Assembly: GCA_947490615.1 (NCBI GenBank)
Contig: CANLHK010000004.1
Span: 217,698-281,697 of the forward strand
DNA length: 64,000 nucleotides
Direction: 5' to 3'
Origin: Planctomycetaceae bacterium
GTDB lineage: Bacteria > Planctomycetota > Phycisphaerae > Phycisphaerales > SM1A02
In this document: positions 42,850 through 52,429 of the stretch, piece after piece
Numbering within the stretch: the stretch's first letter is position 1
How the letters are laid out: each line of letters opens with the position of its first letter
Translations under genes and position numbers: made by a program
The notes under the pieces: model-generated
Seen by the model: the letters and a program-made list of their open reading frames with translations, nothing else
The model's database searches: none
Told to the model about the DNA's origin: nothing

Positions 42850-44886
42850 ATGCACATGTCTCCGTTTGACTGGATCCTCCCGATCGTTCTCCTTATCGGT
42901 TTGGCAGTCGTCGGCGTGCGCACCCGAAAGTACGGACAGAGTGTGGCGGGCTTTCTTGCGGCGAATCGTTGCGCTGGCCGCTACCTGATCGCCTTGGCCG
43001 ACGCACGCGCTTCGATCGGTCTCATCACGCTGGTCTGGTATTTCCAAGTCGGCTACGACGCGGGATTCACTTCGGTCTGGTGGGGACTCATCGAAGGTCC
43101 CGCGATGATCTTTCTCGCGCTGACGGGATGGGTGGCGTATCGCTATCGCCGCACGCGGGCGCTCACACTCGCGCAGTTCTTAGAGATGCGCTACAGCCGC
43201 AATTTTCGCGTGTTCTGCGGCGCGCTCGCGTTCATCGCTGGACTCCTGAACTACGGCGTCTTCCCAGGAATCAGCGCGCGGTTTCTCATCCACCTCATGG
43301 CCCTCCCTGAGCAGTTCGCGCTCGCGGGCGTCACGTGGGATACCTATCTCGTGCTGATGGGGATGATGCTCAGTACGGCGCTGTTCTTCATCTTCCTCGG
43401 CGGACAAGTCACCATCATGGTGACGGACTTCCTGCAAGGCGTCTTCTGCAATCTGGTGTTCGCAGCGCTCACGCTCTACCTGTTGTGGAAGTTCCCATGG
43501 AGCGATCTCAGCGAGACGATGCTCAGTGTGGCCAAGGGCACTTCGCTGGTGAATCCGTCGCCTCCGTCGCTCAAGGCCGAGGACAATTTCAATCCGACTT
43601 ACTGGGCGATCTCTGCGTTCACGCTGATCTACACGGCCAAGGCGTGGCAGGGCGACCAAGGCTACAACGCCTCGGCGGTCACTCCGCACGAGTCGAAGAT
43701 GGCGAACATCCTCAACGGCTGGCGATTCCGCGTGCTCATGTTGATCACGCTGGTCCTGCCATTGTGCATTCGCACGCTCATGGAACATCCGAACTACGCC
43801 GTCGCGGGTGCTGCAGTCCGCGAGGCGGTCGGCGCGATTCCGCCCGAGCAGGTTGCTGAGTTGCGCGCGCCTGTCGCGCTTGGACTGATGATCCCTGCGG
43901 GCATGCTTGGCTTTGTGATCGCTGCAATGTTCGGCGCGTATCTCGGCACCGACAACGCGTATCTCCACTCGTGGGGATCGATCCTCGTGCAGGATGTCAT
44001 CATGCCGATTCGTCAGCGTCTCGGTCTGCGCGAGCTCTCGACCAAGGCGCATCTCACCGTCATCAAGTGGGCGATCTTCGCGGTGGCATGCTGGGGCTTT
44101 GGATTCAGCGCAGTCTTCCGATCGCCTGATCAACGCGTGGCGATGTACTGCACGCTGAGCGGCGCGATCTTCTTCGCGGGCGCGGGCGCTGTCATCATCG
44201 GCGGGCTTTACTCCCGAAGCGGCAGCACGCGCGCTGCGTGGTCAGCGATGTTCGTCGGAGCGTTGCTGCCGACGGTGAGTCTCTTCGTGAAGGAGTTCAG
44301 CTGGGTCTGGCAGGCCTGGGATCCCGCGTCGATTGGCTCGCAGTGTTTCGCGTGGATCGCTGGATATTCAGGCCAGGAGCTCACCTTCATTGCCATGGCG
44401 AGCTCGGGTCTGGTCTACACCGTCGTCGCATCGACGGCGCCTGCGCGTTTTGACCTTGATCGCCTGTTGCACCGCGGCAAGTACCGCGTGGATGCAGACC
44501 AAATCGACGCAGGCATCGAGGCGGACCAGCGCAAGAGCTTCTGGGAAAAGATCGGCATCGACCGCGAGTTCACGGGTTGGGATCGCGTGATCACTTGGAT
44601 CACGCTCTCGTGGCCGATCGTGGGAACGATCTTGTTTGCGATTGGCACACCGTTGCTCTTCCTCGAAGCGCCGCCAAGCGACTCTTCATGGATCGCCTTC
44701 TGGCATGGCTACACCATCTTCACGCTTGTTGTGGGAACGAGCGTGGTCTTGTGGTTCACCATTGGAGGCTTCCGCGATCTTCGCCGCATGTTTGCGCTCC
44801 TTGAGAAGCGCCGTGTTGATGCGCGCGACGATGGAACGGTGGAAGCGTCTCTGCACGGTGAGGACAGGACGCGCGATCATGCGTGA
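42850..44886 (+). CDS. sodium/solute symporter (SSS family)
   Basis: A 678-residue SSS-family transporter with about 13-14 hydrophobic segments. The N-terminus has FDWILPIVLLIGLAVVGVRT and VAGFLAANRCAGRYLIALADARASIG, typical of the family's first helices with sodium-site residues. WQGDQGYNASAVTPHESKMANILNG is the family's helix 6-7 loop. A long cytoplasmic loop and two more helices lie after residue 530. It should import a sugar or glycoside with Na+. It lies between two mannosidases and overlaps the second by 8 bp, so its substrate is probably a mannoside. Confidence 0.93.
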   Translation: MHMSPFDWILPIVLLIGLAVVGVRTRKYGQSVAGFLAANRCAGRYLIALADARASIGLITLVWYFQVGYDAGFTSVWWGLIEGPAMIFLALTGWVAYRYRRTRALTLAQFLEMRYSRNFRVFCGALAFIAGLLNYGVFPGISARFLIHLMALPEQFALAGVTWDTYLVLMGMMLSTALFFIFLGGQVTIMVTDFLQGVFCNLVFAALTLYLLWKFPWSDLSETMLSVAKGTSLVNPSPPSLKAEDNFNPTYWAISAFTLIYTAKAWQGDQGYNASAVTPHESKMANILNGWRFRVLMLITLVLPLCIRTLMEHPNYAVAGAAVREAVGAIPPEQVAELRAPVALGLMIPAGMLGFVIAAMFGAYLGTDNAYLHSWGSILVQDVIMPIRQRLGLRELSTKAHLTVIKWAIFAVACWGFGFSAVFRSPDQRVAMYCTLSGAIFFAGAGAVIIGGLYSRSGSTRAAWSAMFVGALLPTVSLFVKEFSWVWQAWDPASIGSQCFAWIAGYSGQELTFIAMASSGLVYTVVASTAPARFDLDRLLHRGKYRVDADQIDAGIEADQRKSFWEKIGIDREFTGWDRVITWITLSWPIVGTILFAIGTPLLFLEAPPSDSSWIAFWHGYTIFTLVVGTSVVLWFTIGGFRDLRRMFALLEKRRVDARDDGTVEASLHGEDRTRDHA

Positions 44887-47428
44887 TCTCACGCGACTGC
44901 CGCTTCCTGCGGATGGTTGGACGATGCGCGCGACGGGAGGCGTCGGCGCTTCACGGGCGTTGGACGCGGTGCCGATTCCACCACTTGCGGGGACTGCGTC
45001 TGTCTTGCGTGCGCTGGTTCTCGCGGGAGCTGCGCCGAGTCTTCACGGGGAACGCGCAGAGCTCGACAGCGAGTGGATTGGTCAAACCGATTGGACGCTC
45101 ACATCGGAGATCGAGATCCCGAGTTCAGCGCGCGGCCGTCATGCTGCGCTCGTCATCGAGACGATCGATGGACCGTGCGAGATCTTTCTTGGCGGCGTCC
45201 TGCTCGGCATGCACCAGAGTGAGCACTTTCCATTCGAGGCACGGATCCCCGCAGCATTGCGCGGCACGCGCGCGCTGCTCGAACTGCGCTTCACTGCCCC
45301 AGTCGATGCGGTGCTGCGTTGGCAGGAGAAACTCGGCGCGCGTCCCGTCAACGGTGACTGGACGCCGTTTTGTTTCGCGCGCAGCGCTGCGTGCAGCTTT
45401 GGATGGGACTGGGGACCGCGCGTGCCATCGGTCGGCTTTCATGGCGCGCGCATCGACTGTTGGAACGACACGCGCGTGGTGCGACTCACGGTGTCGCAGC
45501 GGTGGAACCAGGACGGCACGGTGACAGTTCGTGTGCGTCCACAAGGCGACTTCGACGCGGCGACCATGCACTGCGTCGTGCGCGAACGAACCAGCCCGAA
45601 GCACCATCCTTGCGACGCCTTGGGTGAAGTCACGATTCGACCGACGCACTGTTGGACGACCTGGGATCGACGCGCAGACGACGCAGAGACTGCGCGCTGC
45701 TGGTGGAGCGCGATGGTGGGATTTCGCGACGAGAACACGGGAGCTTTCAAAGCGATCGCCACGCAGCGATTTGCTCCGCGCAAGATCGAGCTTGATACCT
45801 CGATCGATGCGGTCGGTCGTCGCTTTCGCTTTCTCCTGAACGGCGCGCCAATCTTTGCACGCGGTGCCAACATCATCCCGCCTTTGTTTGGTGGTGCGGA
45901 GCGCATGGACTGGCGTCGCGAGCTTGAGCGCTACCGCGACACGGGCTTCAACATGGTGCGTGTCTGGGGTGGCGGCATCTATCTGCCCGACGCGTTCTAC
46001 GAGATGTGCGACGAACTCGGGATTCTCGTCTGGCAGGATTTCATGTTCGCCTGCGCGACCTATCCCGAGGATGAGCCGTTCGCGTCACTCATCGCCCAAG
46101 AAGCGGCGCATCAAGTGCAACGGCTTTCGCATCACCCGTCGTTGGCGTTGTGGTGCGGTGGCAACGAGGACATTCTCGCGTGGTGGAGTTGGGGATGGAA
46201 GGAGCGTCTCGCACCAGGTCAGTCGTGGGGACTTCGCTACTGGACTGAGGTGCTTCCTGCAGCGGTCACAGCACACGATTCAGGCACGCCCTATTGGACC
46301 GAGAGTCCGTACTCAGGCTCGATGGAGTTACATCCCAACGATCCCGATCATGGGGATCGCCACACCTGGGATGCTGAAGCGAAGCTCGAGGGCTACCGCA
46401 CGATTCTCCCGCGGTTTTCCAGCGAGTTTGGACACCAGTCGCCTCCGTGTTGGGCGACGATTGTGCGCTCGTGTCTCGAAGAAGCGCGCGATCCTCTGAC
46501 GATGAGTGCGGCCCAACTCATCGACGCGCTCGCGCTGCGTCAGAAGGCCTGGGGTGGTGACGCGGTGCAGTACGCGCCGTTTCTCAAGGAGCGATTCAAA
46601 GAAGCCAAGAGCGCGCGCGAGTATGTCGCGCAGACGCAACACTTGCAGGCACGCGCGATGTCCATCGCGATGCGTTGGCTGCGCGCGGGTTCGCCGCGTT
46701 CGATGGGCGCGTTGATCTGGCAGTGGAACGATGTCTGGGCAGGGCACTCGTGGTCGCTCGTCGATCGCGATGGTCGAGCCAAGCCCGCATGGCACGCGGT
46801 GCGCCGTGCGTGCGAAGCGCGCGTGCTGTCGATTGAGCCGATCGGTGGATTCGCGCAAGGGCAACGGGGCGCGTTGGAAGTCGTGCTATCCGAAGAGGCC
46901 GCGTGGATGGAGCCTGCGCGATTCGCGCGGTCGGAGATGAACATCACGCTCGAACGGATGGACTTCGCGGGTTCCGTGCAGCAATCGATCGAGCTGACGC
47001 TCCGTCCGCACTCCGAGTGCGGCCTCGATGCCGCGACCCTCCGTGCACGAGTGCCATCGGACTTTCTGACTGCCTGTGATTCCAAGTGTGATCTCCTCGT
47101 CGCGCGCGTCGAGGGAGACTCGACGATCGAACGCGCGGTCGAGTTCCTTGCGCCCGACGCGGAGCTCCTGCTTCCTCAACCGAACCTCGCGGCGTTAGAC
47201 GGCCACGATGGCGTGCTGCGCGCGACCTGCGTGATTCGTGAAGCGTGGTTCGAGCAATCGTGGATGGGCTGTTGCGCCGAACATCCTGAACCCACCGACG
47301 GCGAGCGCGCGTTGGACGCGTTCGCGCGGCGCAACTCGTGGCGCACGCTTCTTCCTGGCGATGCCTTTGAAGTGCCCGCGGGCATGGCGTGGTGGAGTGC
47401 GAATCACTTTCGCAAGACGCTTGCGTAG
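44879..47428 (+). CDS. beta-mannosidase, glycoside hydrolase family 2
   Basis: An 849-residue GH2 enzyme of beta-mannosidase type. The start MRDLTRLPLPADGW at 44879 overlaps the symporter stop by 8 bp; a frame open from 44636 lies inside the symporter. The sugar-binding domain has CEIFLGGVLLGMHQSEHFPFEA and SFGWDWGPRVPSVG. The catalytic domain contains RGANIIPPLFGG, MVRVWGGGIYLPDAFYEMCDELGI, the acid/base E430 in WCGGNED and the nucleophile E516 in SSEFGHQS. It releases beta-linked mannose from the non-reducing end in the cytoplasm. With the GH38 enzyme it could take apart both linkages of mannose-containing glycans. Confidence 0.95.
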   Translation: MRDLTRLPLPADGWTMRATGGVGASRALDAVPIPPLAGTASVLRALVLAGAAPSLHGERAELDSEWIGQTDWTLTSEIEIPSSARGRHAALVIETIDGPCEIFLGGVLLGMHQSEHFPFEARIPAALRGTRALLELRFTAPVDAVLRWQEKLGARPVNGDWTPFCFARSAACSFGWDWGPRVPSVGFHGARIDCWNDTRVVRLTVSQRWNQDGTVTVRVRPQGDFDAATMHCVVRERTSPKHHPCDALGEVTIRPTHCWTTWDRRADDAETARCWWSAMVGFRDENTGAFKAIATQRFAPRKIELDTSIDAVGRRFRFLLNGAPIFARGANIIPPLFGGAERMDWRRELERYRDTGFNMVRVWGGGIYLPDAFYEMCDELGILVWQDFMFACATYPEDEPFASLIAQEAAHQVQRLSHHPSLALWCGGNEDILAWWSWGWKERLAPGQSWGLRYWTEVLPAAVTAHDSGTPYWTESPYSGSMELHPNDPDHGDRHTWDAEAKLEGYRTILPRFSSEFGHQSPPCWATIVRSCLEEARDPLTMSAAQLIDALALRQKAWGGDAVQYAPFLKERFKEAKSAREYVAQTQHLQARAMSIAMRWLRAGSPRSMGALIWQWNDVWAGHSWSLVDRDGRAKPAWHAVRRACEARVLSIEPIGGFAQGQRGALEVVLSEEAAWMEPARFARSEMNITLERMDFAGSVQQSIELTLRPHSECGLDAATLRARVPSDFLTACDSKCDLLVARVEGDSTIERAVEFLAPDAELLLPQPNLAALDGHDGVLRATCVIREAWFEQSWMGCCAEHPEPTDGERALDAFARRNSWRTLLPGDAFEVPAGMAWWSANHFRKTLA

Positions 47429-47556
47429 GAAAGTCGTGGGAAACTGTAGTGCCTTCGAATCGGCAGTCTGAGCGTGGGTAGGCTGCAGCGCGCAGCATGC
47501 CCGCGTGGCGGGACACTGCTGCGGGGATCAGGTGAATCGACAGCGTTTCAGAAGGG

Positions 47557-47564
47557 AAAGGAAG
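47557..47564 (+). promoter_or_regulatory. Shine-Dalgarno choosing the start of the 259-residue protein
   Basis: AAGGAAGG lies 9 bases before the ATG at 47574. In-frame starts at 47505 (ATG) and 47565 (GTG) are not spaced correctly from a comparable site. Confidence 0.6.
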
Positions 47565-47573
47565 GTGAATGCG

Positions 47574-48353
47574 ATGATCGCATGCTTTGACATGGATGGC
47601 GCACGGCAGGAGGTGCGGAAGATCGGTGCGGTGAAGCGGGGCGCGCGCGACCCGTTCGCGTGCGGTGCACCTGCGCTGATTTCTCCACACGCGCCGCAGC
47701 CCGCGCTCTTTCCACCAGGGCGCAGCAGCGATGAGATTGTGGAACTTTTTGCGCGCAAGACGCGCCATCGTGAAGAGGAGATCGCTCGAATCATTGAGCG
47801 CGGGCGGTCGCGCGGCGCGCCCGTCGAACGGTTCGTGGCATGCATCTCCTACGACACCGAGCTCGCGCCGTGGACCACCAATCGTCGGCAACTCTTGGAG
47901 CTCGGTATCGCGGTGCCCTCAGAGAGCGCGTTCCCCGATGAGCCGAGCGAGATCCACCGTGCCTTGTGGACCGTGATCTACGGACTGGCGCGTCTTGGGA
48001 TCTACCTCACGGGGACCAACCATCTCAATGACACGGCACTGCTGTACAAACTCTGCCTGACGGTGCTCAACGACGAGGTTCGCGATGTTCCTCCGTCGGC
48101 GGATGTGAGTGAGTTCATCGACCTCGGACAGGGCGCGGCGGGTGGCGCGTCCGGTGAAGGACTCGAAGAACCAGCGCCGGACGATTCTGCGAGCGAGGCG
48201 AAGGCTCCACCAGACGGCCTGTTCGGACCGTTTGACTTCGGATCAGAGGTCGATGAGCCCGACGGCGGTGAGTTCCGCGTGGATGGCGGTCCCTGCGCGA
48301 GTCGCGATCAACTGCTGCCGAGGCCGCTGGGTCGAGGCGGACCACCTATGTAG
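47574..48353 (+). CDS. acidic C-terminal protein of unknown function
   Basis: A 259-residue cytoplasmic protein with no signal peptide or membrane segment. The N-terminal half has helical, charged sequence (DEIVELFARKTRHREEEIARII), then WTVIYGLARLGIYLTGTNHLNDTALLYKLCLTVLNDEVRD, a clear helical core. From about residue 175 the protein is acidic and low in complexity (PAPDDSASEAKAPPDGLFG). I do not recognise the family. It follows the mannosidase gene on the same strand with a gap of 145 bp, and converges on the DedA gene. Confidence 0.7.
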   Translation: MIACFDMDGARQEVRKIGAVKRGARDPFACGAPALISPHAPQPALFPPGRSSDEIVELFARKTRHREEEIARIIERGRSRGAPVERFVACISYDTELAPWTTNRRQLLELGIAVPSESAFPDEPSEIHRALWTVIYGLARLGIYLTGTNHLNDTALLYKLCLTVLNDEVRDVPPSADVSEFIDLGQGAAGGASGEGLEEPAPDDSASEAKAPPDGLFGPFDFGSEVDEPDGGEFRVDGGPCASRDQLLPRPLGRGGPPM

Positions 48354-48355
48354 CC

Positions 48356-48372
48356 AATCGGACAATCCGATT
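48356..48372. terminator. short hairpin between convergent genes
   Basis: AATCGGA (48356-48362) pairs with TCCGATT (48366-48372) around a CAA loop, in the 17-bp gap between the acidic protein gene and the DedA gene. It could act in both directions, though no T-run follows. Confidence 0.4.
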
Positions 48373-49144
48373 AGGTCGCGCGACCAAAGGTTCGCAGCCA
48401 CGCCACAGGTGCGCGTGGTCGCGGGCCCTTGCGTGCCTTGGCTTGTTTCCACCATCGATAGGCGAAGACGGCGCCGGTGAGTAGCGCGACGCCCGCGATG
48501 CTGAGCGTCAGCATGTCTGCGGCGCCTTCCGCGTGCTCGTAGCCCATGGCGCCGACATAGCCGATCCCGATTTGGATCGGACTGGTGATCGCGACCGTTG
48601 TGAACTCGACGGCGAGGAACTTCCACCATTCCATGTGGAGGATGCCCGTCATGGTGAGCACGGGCGTTCGCGTGCCAGGAATGAAACGCGAGAGGATGAG
48701 CACGATCGCGCCGCGATCCTCCATGGCGTACTTGGCTTCGAGCAGTCGCCTCGGATGCATGAGGCGTTTGAATCGCTTGCTGTGGATGATGCGAGTGCCG
48801 AAGTTTCGACAGACCCAGATCCAACCGCTGTCGCCGATGATCAACCCGAAGTAGGCGGCGGCGAGAGTTTCGGTCCACGACATGTGACCGTGGAAGATCA
48901 GCGCGCCAGCGGGGATCAGCAGGAAGTCTTCGGAGATGTGCAGGCCGATGCCGCAGATGATGAACGCGACAAAGATGAACCACGCGCCGTACTGCGCGAC
49001 CAACGCGGGGCCCTGCGTGTGCAGCCAAGACATCAGGCCGCCTTCGTCTGCGGCTGCCGAGGTAGCTTCCGCAGCCGAAGTCGCGACGGCATCGCCAACT
49101 TGGCTGAGGATGCTCGGGAGCTGCAGGATCAGGTCGTCCATCAA
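48371..49144 (-). CDS. DedA family membrane protein
   Basis: A 257-residue DedA/SNARE-associated protein with about five hydrophobic segments. It has the family motif SRFIPGTRTPVLTMTGI (about residues 152-168) and a re-entrant-like stretch EDFLLIPAGALIFHG. DedA proteins in the inner membrane are thought to move or flip phospholipids or lipid carriers such as undecaprenyl phosphate, and affect membrane homeostasis. The first ATG at 49144 is taken; the second codon is also Met. It is convergent with the acidic protein and followed upstream by the deacetylase gene (118 bp). Confidence 0.92.
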   Translation of the reverse strand: MMDDLILQLPSILSQVGDAVATSAAEATSAAADEGGLMSWLHTQGPALVAQYGAWFIFVAFIICGIGLHISEDFLLIPAGALIFHGHMSWTETLAAAYFGLIIGDSGWIWVCRNFGTRIIHSKRFKRLMHPRRLLEAKYAMEDRGAIVLILSRFIPGTRTPVLTMTGILHMEWWKFLAVEFTTVAITSPIQIGIGYVGAMGYEHAEGAADMLTLSIAGVALLTGAVFAYRWWKQAKARKGPRPRAPVAWLRTFGRAT

Positions 49145-49262
49145 GGTGGCGCACTCTATCAGCGAGGCTTTGCATCGGGTTCGCGCTCGCGCGCGTCGTG
49201 TTGTGGAATCGTGCGCGAGGCATCCGCGCGCGGGTCGGCGGAGGTCTCGACTCCCCGCACGC

Positions 49263-49952
49263 CTACAGCAAGGCGTCGAGCGATTGCAGACCGATCAATT
49301 CGCGGGACCAAAACGGTTCTGCGGCAACGACGCCGATGCGGCTTCCCACGAATCGATCGCGCACATCGACCTGTTCAGGCAGTTCGCGATTTGGGAGGTG
49401 CTCGATGACTTGCGACCGATAGGCCATGATCGACTCGCGCTTCTTCGCGCGCTGTTGGCTGATGTCCAAGGCAAGCGTTGGCGCGGGCATGGTCTTCAGA
49501 TGCGTCGCGAAGTAGTAGAGAAGCCGCCGCGGATGGATCGGCTCACCAGGAATCGTGGACTTGCCCAGCTTCGCATCGAAGCGCGCGTCCTCAGCGATGC
49601 GCGTCGCTGCGAGATGGTCAGGATGCGCGTCCTCGGGATGGGGCGCGAAGAGGAGCTCACAACGATGCTGACGCAGCACCGCAGCAAGCGCGTGCCGCGC
49701 GGCGATGGTGGCCTCCAGTTGGCGATTGGGAAGTCCGAGGTTGATGCGCGTGCATCCAAGGATCGCATCGGCAGCCGCTGCCTCAGCCGCGCGACGCTCT
49801 GGGGTCCCGCAAGGCGTCGGCTCTCCGCTGGTGAGATCGACGATGAGGACTTTGTGCCCCTCTTCCACGAGGCGGGCGATCGTGCCACCCATGCCAAGTT
49901 CCGCGTCGTCAGGATGCGGCGCGACGACAACGATGTTCAGGTTTCTCGACAC
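49263..49952 (-). CDS. PIG-L family deacetylase, BshB1-like
   Basis: A 229-residue PIG-L/LmbE family enzyme. The zinc site is APHPDDAELGMGGTIA (H13, D15, D16) with H110 and H113 in HPEDAHPDH. The sequence VDLTSGEPTPCGTPERRAAEAAAADAILGCTRINLGLPNR follows the pattern of BshB1 proteins, which remove the acetyl group from N-acetylglucosamine-malate in bacillithiol synthesis. BshA and BshC are not here, so the exact substrate is an inference from family resemblance. It is 44 bp downstream of the unknown secreted protein on the same strand. Confidence 0.85.
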   Translation of the reverse strand: MSRNLNIVVVAPHPDDAELGMGGTIARLVEEGHKVLIVDLTSGEPTPCGTPERRAAEAAAADAILGCTRINLGLPNRQLEATIAARHALAAVLRQHRCELLFAPHPEDAHPDHLAATRIAEDARFDAKLGKSTIPGEPIHPRRLLYYFATHLKTMPAPTLALDISQQRAKKRESIMAYRSQVIEHLPNRELPEQVDVRDRFVGSRIGVVAAEPFWSRELIGLQSLDALL

Positions 49953-49996
49953 GAGGCGGATCGTACCGCGTGCGCCGACGGGGACTTCTCACGCAT

Positions 49997-52429
49997 TCAT
50001 CGTCGCCGCCCGCCCGAGTTCGTCACGGGAGCGCTGACGCTCGTCCCGTCGAATCCAGGGACGCGCGCTACGACTCGCGGGGCTCCAAACGCTGCCTGTT
50101 CGATCTCGCGCGCCAACGCGCCGCCGTACGCCTCAAGCTCCCGCACCATCGCAGCGTTGCCGCTTCGGCGAGCGAATTCCGCTTCAAACAGCATGCGGTT
50201 CAGCGACAGGAGGCGCGGCCATTCGTCCACGAGGTACGCGTTCCCCGCGGGCACCGTGAGCAACGCTCCGAGCTCGGTACCGAGCGTGCCCGGATCGCCT
50301 CGCAAGAGTGGCGCCACTCTCCGCTCGAGTCCCGCGGTCAGCTTCACGATCGGTATCGCCGTCTCAAGCGCCGTGAGGTCGCGGAGGAAGGTCGCGTTGC
50401 GCTCGGATGCGGCGGTGCTAGAACTGCCCGATTGCCCACCTCCGATGCTTGGCACGCTTGCCACGAAGGAGCGGGTCGCGAGTTTCGCGCGCGCGGTCAA
50501 GTCTTGCGTCGCAGGAGCGATCATGGCTCGGCGCATCGCCCAACCTCCCCAGGTTGCGAGCGTGTCACCCTTGGCGCGCGAGATCGGTTCGATGACCTGA
50601 TCGAGGTCACGGAGTGCTCGACAGAGTCGCGCCGCTTGATCGAGGCGCGCACTGGCGTTTCCACCGAGGTCGCCCGTCCCAATCGCGTCACACCACGAGG
50701 CGCGCAACGCCGCCGCCGCTTGCGCGACGAGCTCAGGTGTGCCGTCGCAGAGTTCAACGGCGCGACGATCGCGTCGCTTGAGTTCGTCCTCAAAGGCAAA
50801 CGGGAAGGCGCGCAGGTACTGCGACTCGAGTGCGGAGAAGGCGGTCTGGCCCTCGGAACGCTTGAGCGGGTCGAGGAGCAACTTGGCCATCCGCTTGCCG
50901 ACGACCGCGAAATCGCGACCTGCGCCAGGTCGAATCGCGCCAACGGCATCGATGACATCCTGCAGCAGCACGATGCGCTGCCGATCGGCCTCGATCGTCC
51001 TGACGCGCTCGAGCGCGGAGAGATTGCCTGGCTCACTCGCTGCAGCAGGATTGGCCGCGATTGCCTTGAAGGCCATCGGCAGAGCGCGCACCGCAAAGCG
51101 CGCGTCTTTGTCGAGCTGACGAAGGACATCCTTCATGTCGCGTGGCGCGGTGGCCACAAGGGACTGTTCAAGCCGCGCGGCGGTGGCGCATGCTTCGATG
51201 ATTCTCGAGGCCGTGCGTGATCGCTCGCGTTCACCAGGCGCGCCTCCCGCTTCGGGCGCGAGCAACGATGCCATCGCATCGGACAGTCCAGCGCGTGAGG
51301 CATCGGAGATTCCGTTTGTCGCGCGCATCGTGAGCATGGCGCGCGCTGCCGCGACGGTTGTGGGGAGTGCTTCGAGTGTTGCGCGTGCCTCGTTGAGCGC
51401 AGACTCCGCCGCTTGCGCAGCCAGTTCGGCAGCGCTGCTGTTCTCGGCGCCGTTGGTCGTGGTCGTCGCTGCGGGAAGACCAGCTCGGCCGAGCACGGCA
51501 GCAGCGGCGCAAATGCGATCCAGCGCAGCGCTGATCGCGATGTCCGACATCGGAGCGGGCGCACCTAGAGCGCGCACGCCCGTGAGCCACGCGACGGCTT
51601 CGGCCGCGCCATCGATCAAGCGCAAGTCGGCCGCAGCGCTTGCACCGCGATCGATCAATGCTTGCAGCGCAGCGCGAAGCGGAAGTTTCTCTCGGTCGCT
51701 TGGAAGCGCGGTGATGGTCACGAGGATCTCAGACGCCGTGCGTGACGGCGGCAAGCGATCGGGTTGCGTCGCGCGCGCGTCCACGAAGATCGGCCATGGG
51801 TCATCGTGGCGCGTGCCCTCAAGGAGCTCAGTCAGTGCCGTGAGCGGCGCGAGCATGGTCGACAGCGCAGCCACGCATTCAGCCGCGAGTCGCTCAGGTG
51901 GTGCGATGCACGCCTTGCGCATCGGTTCACTGGGCGTTGCTGCGATCGCTTCAAGGAGTGTGATCGCGCGCTTGGCGTCGGGCGTCGAGAGCGGGCGTCC
52001 ATCCATGGTGGTTCCCGCCACCGCAGCTCTGATGAGATCGTCGATGTGACCGACGAGGAGTTCAAGACGCGCGCCTGTCACCGTGAGCGCGCTCTCGTTC
52101 CACGATCGCGTGGCGCCAGCGCGCAGCAGGTAGACCGCCATCATGCGAACGCGTGCGCTCGCTCTGGCGCCAGCGCTCGCTTCACCCGACAGCGTGCGCG
52201 CACGCGCCGTGAGCGCGCTGGCTTCTGCTTCACTGAGGTCGGCGAGGTTCGCGGCTCCGCACTTTTCGCTCAGCACGGGACCGACAGGCACGCCGCCGAG
52301 GTCGAGTGTTTGCGCCTGCGTGTCGCCAGCGCTCCCGATCAAGAGGGTGAGCGCCAGACCAAGCATCGTCGCGAGGGCGACGCCGAGGGTCCGCCTGCGT
52401 CTGCGCGAGATCGTGAAGCGCCGACTCAT
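49997..52429 (-). CDS. large Ala-rich exported protein, unknown function
   Basis: An 810-residue protein. The start at 52429 overlaps the truA stop (ATGA) with AAGGA nine bases before; an ATG two codons further up (52435) is an alternative. The N-terminus RRFTISRRRRRTLGVALATMLGLALTLLIGSAGDTQA is a signal peptide with a twin-arginine-like basic region. The rest is Ala- and Arg-rich helix with no transmembrane segment and no motif I can name. It is coupled to truA by the overlap. It is probably soluble in the periplasm, a helical solenoid-type protein; function unknown. Confidence 0.75.
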   Translation of the reverse strand: MSRRFTISRRRRRTLGVALATMLGLALTLLIGSAGDTQAQTLDLGGVPVGPVLSEKCGAANLADLSEAEASALTARARTLSGEASAGARASARVRMMAVYLLRAGATRSWNESALTVTGARLELLVGHIDDLIRAAVAGTTMDGRPLSTPDAKRAITLLEAIAATPSEPMRKACIAPPERLAAECVAALSTMLAPLTALTELLEGTRHDDPWPIFVDARATQPDRLPPSRTASEILVTITALPSDREKLPLRAALQALIDRGASAAADLRLIDGAAEAVAWLTGVRALGAPAPMSDIAISAALDRICAAAAVLGRAGLPAATTTTNGAENSSAAELAAQAAESALNEARATLEALPTTVAAARAMLTMRATNGISDASRAGLSDAMASLLAPEAGGAPGERERSRTASRIIEACATAARLEQSLVATAPRDMKDVLRQLDKDARFAVRALPMAFKAIAANPAAASEPGNLSALERVRTIEADRQRIVLLQDVIDAVGAIRPGAGRDFAVVGKRMAKLLLDPLKRSEGQTAFSALESQYLRAFPFAFEDELKRRDRRAVELCDGTPELVAQAAAALRASWCDAIGTGDLGGNASARLDQAARLCRALRDLDQVIEPISRAKGDTLATWGGWAMRRAMIAPATQDLTARAKLATRSFVASVPSIGGGQSGSSSTAASERNATFLRDLTALETAIPIVKLTAGLERRVAPLLRGDPGTLGTELGALLTVPAGNAYLVDEWPRLLSLNRMLFEAEFARRSGNAAMVRELEAYGGALAREIEQAAFGAPRVVARVPGFDGTSVSAPVTNSGGRRR

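Noticed and set aside
41557..43047. 496-residue open frame on the minus strand
   Set aside because: Antisense to the GH38 and symporter genes; composition is typical of a shadow frame.
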